Shown one piece after another: positions 38,165 through 39,087 of a DNA stretch of 39,087 nucleotides; position 1 is the stretch's first letter; each line of letters starts with the position of its first letter. Under the pieces are notes generated by a model, which saw nothing but the letters and a program-made list of their open reading frames with translations, did not search any database and was not told the DNA's origin. This stretch comes from Candidatus Obscuribacterales bacterium. GTDB taxonomy: Bacteria; Cyanobacteriota; Vampirovibrionia; Obscuribacterales; Obscuribacteraceae. The position numbers were made by a program, and so were the translations under genes. The DNA is taken from assembly GCA_949127735.1 (NCBI GenBank), contig CASBPX010000140.1, positions 1-39,087 of the forward strand. The letters run 5' to 3'.

Positions 38165-39087
38165 TCAACCATTACCGTTGTTGTAGCCATCCTGGCCCAA
38201 CATCCGTTCCATCATACGCTTGACCAGGCGATCTTTCGGCACAGGCGATTGATCATATCTAGCCACGGCACCAGATTGGTCGCGAACGGGCACCGGTCTT
38301 GGCACGAAGCGCGGATCCTGGCGAACGGAGTCGACATAATCTTTGCTCAGATAAGGCGTTCCGTATGTTTGCGGATCGGTACTGTGAGCGTCAACAATCG
38401 CTCTGGCAGTATAGACCGCGCCGTAATCAATGTTGTTGGCATGCCACTTAGGATCAGAGTCAAACATCGATTGAACAATATCCACATCACCCATGGAAAC
38501 ATTGGAAGGACCTACAGCTTGAGCGGCCACCGCTACAGCCGGCATTGATTCTGGATTTTGTGAGTAGGCTTGTACAGCGGTCTCGAGCATCTGGAATTTA
38601 CCGGGATCAGAATCACTCTTAGTGGGATCGTAAATTTGTTTCCAATCCATACCACTGGCTCTCAAATCAGCCACCACTTGCTTGACCAGATTTTGCGAAC
38701 CGCCAAATTGACTGACGGCACTGGCAACAGCCGACTGCTGTGCGCCACCATAATCTACGACCTGACCAGAGACAGACTGCTCTATATCCATGGAAACATT
38801 TTCGCTTGGCAGATTACCGCTGCCACCACCGTTGCTTCCGCCGTCAACGCGGCCGATTTGAATCTGGCCAGCAGTTGAACCTACGTTGCCACCAGGTAAT
38901 CTCACAGACCCCAAATTGACGTTGCCGCCATTGCCTTGATTGCTTGGTGGCTGCAAGCGAGAGTTGACCACAGTCGGCCCACCGCCCTGCAAGTTAGGCA
39001 AATTATTAGGTAAAGGAATAGCATTTGGATTGATGTTCGAAGCGCCCGCAGAAGGCCCGTCGAGGAATAGATCAACGTCGGCTGTAC
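38165..39087 (-). CDS. Gly/Asn-rich protein of the secretion locus, C-terminal part (cut by window edge)
   Basis: The frame is open from the right window edge to a TGA at 38165-38167, giving at least 307 residues; the true start is outside. The visible N-terminal third is low-complexity (Gly/Asn/Pro). The rest is mostly helical, including LVKQVVADLRASGMDWKQIY and VDIVQSMFDSDPKWH, ending in a basic tail (KDRLVKRMMERML). No family recognised. It lies upstream of the DUF2225 and VirB3/VirB4 genes on the same strand, so it is probably a locus-specific secretion component or substrate. Confidence 0.7.
   Translation of the reverse strand, partial: TADVDLFLDGPSAGASNINPNAIPLPNNLPNLQGGGPTVVNSRLQPPSNQGNGGNVNLGSVRLPGGNVGSTAGQIQIGRVDGGSNGGGSGNLPSENVSMDIEQSVSGQVVDYGGAQQSAVASAVSQFGGSQNLVKQVVADLRASGMDWKQIYDPTKSDSDPGKFQMLETAVQAYSQNPESMPAVAVAAQAVGPSNVSMGDVDIVQSMFDSDPKWHANNIDYGAVYTARAIVDAHSTDPQTYGTPYLSKDYVDSVRQDPRFVPRPVPVRDQSGAVARYDQSPVPKDRLVKRMMERMLGQDGYNNGNG

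Overview
The window looks like chromosomal (or integrated-element) DNA of a Gram-negative-type bacterium. My best guess is a member of the Melainabacteria/Vampirovibrionia (Obscuribacterales-like). The reasons are an LL-diaminopimelate aminotransferase (DapL), a DUF4388 protein with a decayed GGDEF domain, many secreted low-complexity/TPR proteins, an HME-type RND pump with a lipoprotein adaptor, and a VirB/VirD4-type secretion locus. Base composition is near-balanced by eye. The taxonomic guess is inference; no rRNA, tRNA or other phylogenetic marker is present.

Layout. 1-3.3 kb: an edge fragment, dapL and a DUF4388 regulator. 3.3-5.4 kb (minus): a translationally coupled pair of exported proteins (TPR/glycine-zipper and TonB-C-like). 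5.7-10.4 kb: a CzcB-like adaptor (plus) facing a CzcA-like metal pump (minus). 10.5-11.8 kb: a 3-hydroxyacyl-CoA dehydrogenase. 12.2-13.7 kb: a small membrane protein and an orphan OppF/DppF-type ATPase. 13.7-14.6 kb (minus): a plasmid-type 'replication-relaxation' protein.

15.15-28.98 kb is the centre of interest: twelve genes on one strand, overlapping or separated by at most about 51 bp. In order they encode an Asp/Asn beta-hydroxylase-like oxygenase, an unrecognised protein with a ParB/sulfiredoxin-like DGNHR motif, a CooC/MinD-type ATPase, a type III-fold PLP decarboxylase, a cysteine synthase-rhodanese fusion, a SufS-like PLP enzyme, a PYROXD2/phytoene-desaturase-like flavoprotein, a large GNAT protein, a Fur-family regulator, a second CooC-like ATPase and two SAM methyltransferases. 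The set resembles an undescribed, probably metal-responsive biosynthetic pathway for a modified amino acid (metallophore or sulfur-containing small molecule). Two adjacent 19-bp dyads lie just upstream of its first gene.

29.0-39.1 kb (minus): a leaderless serpin downstream of a type IV secretion module: a partial glycine/asparagine-rich protein, a DUF2225 protein, a VirB3-like protein, a VirB4 ATPase, a VirB8/NTF2-like membrane protein and a VirD4-type coupling ATPase with an appended zinc ribbon. No CRISPR array, rRNA, tRNA, transposase or integrase was found.
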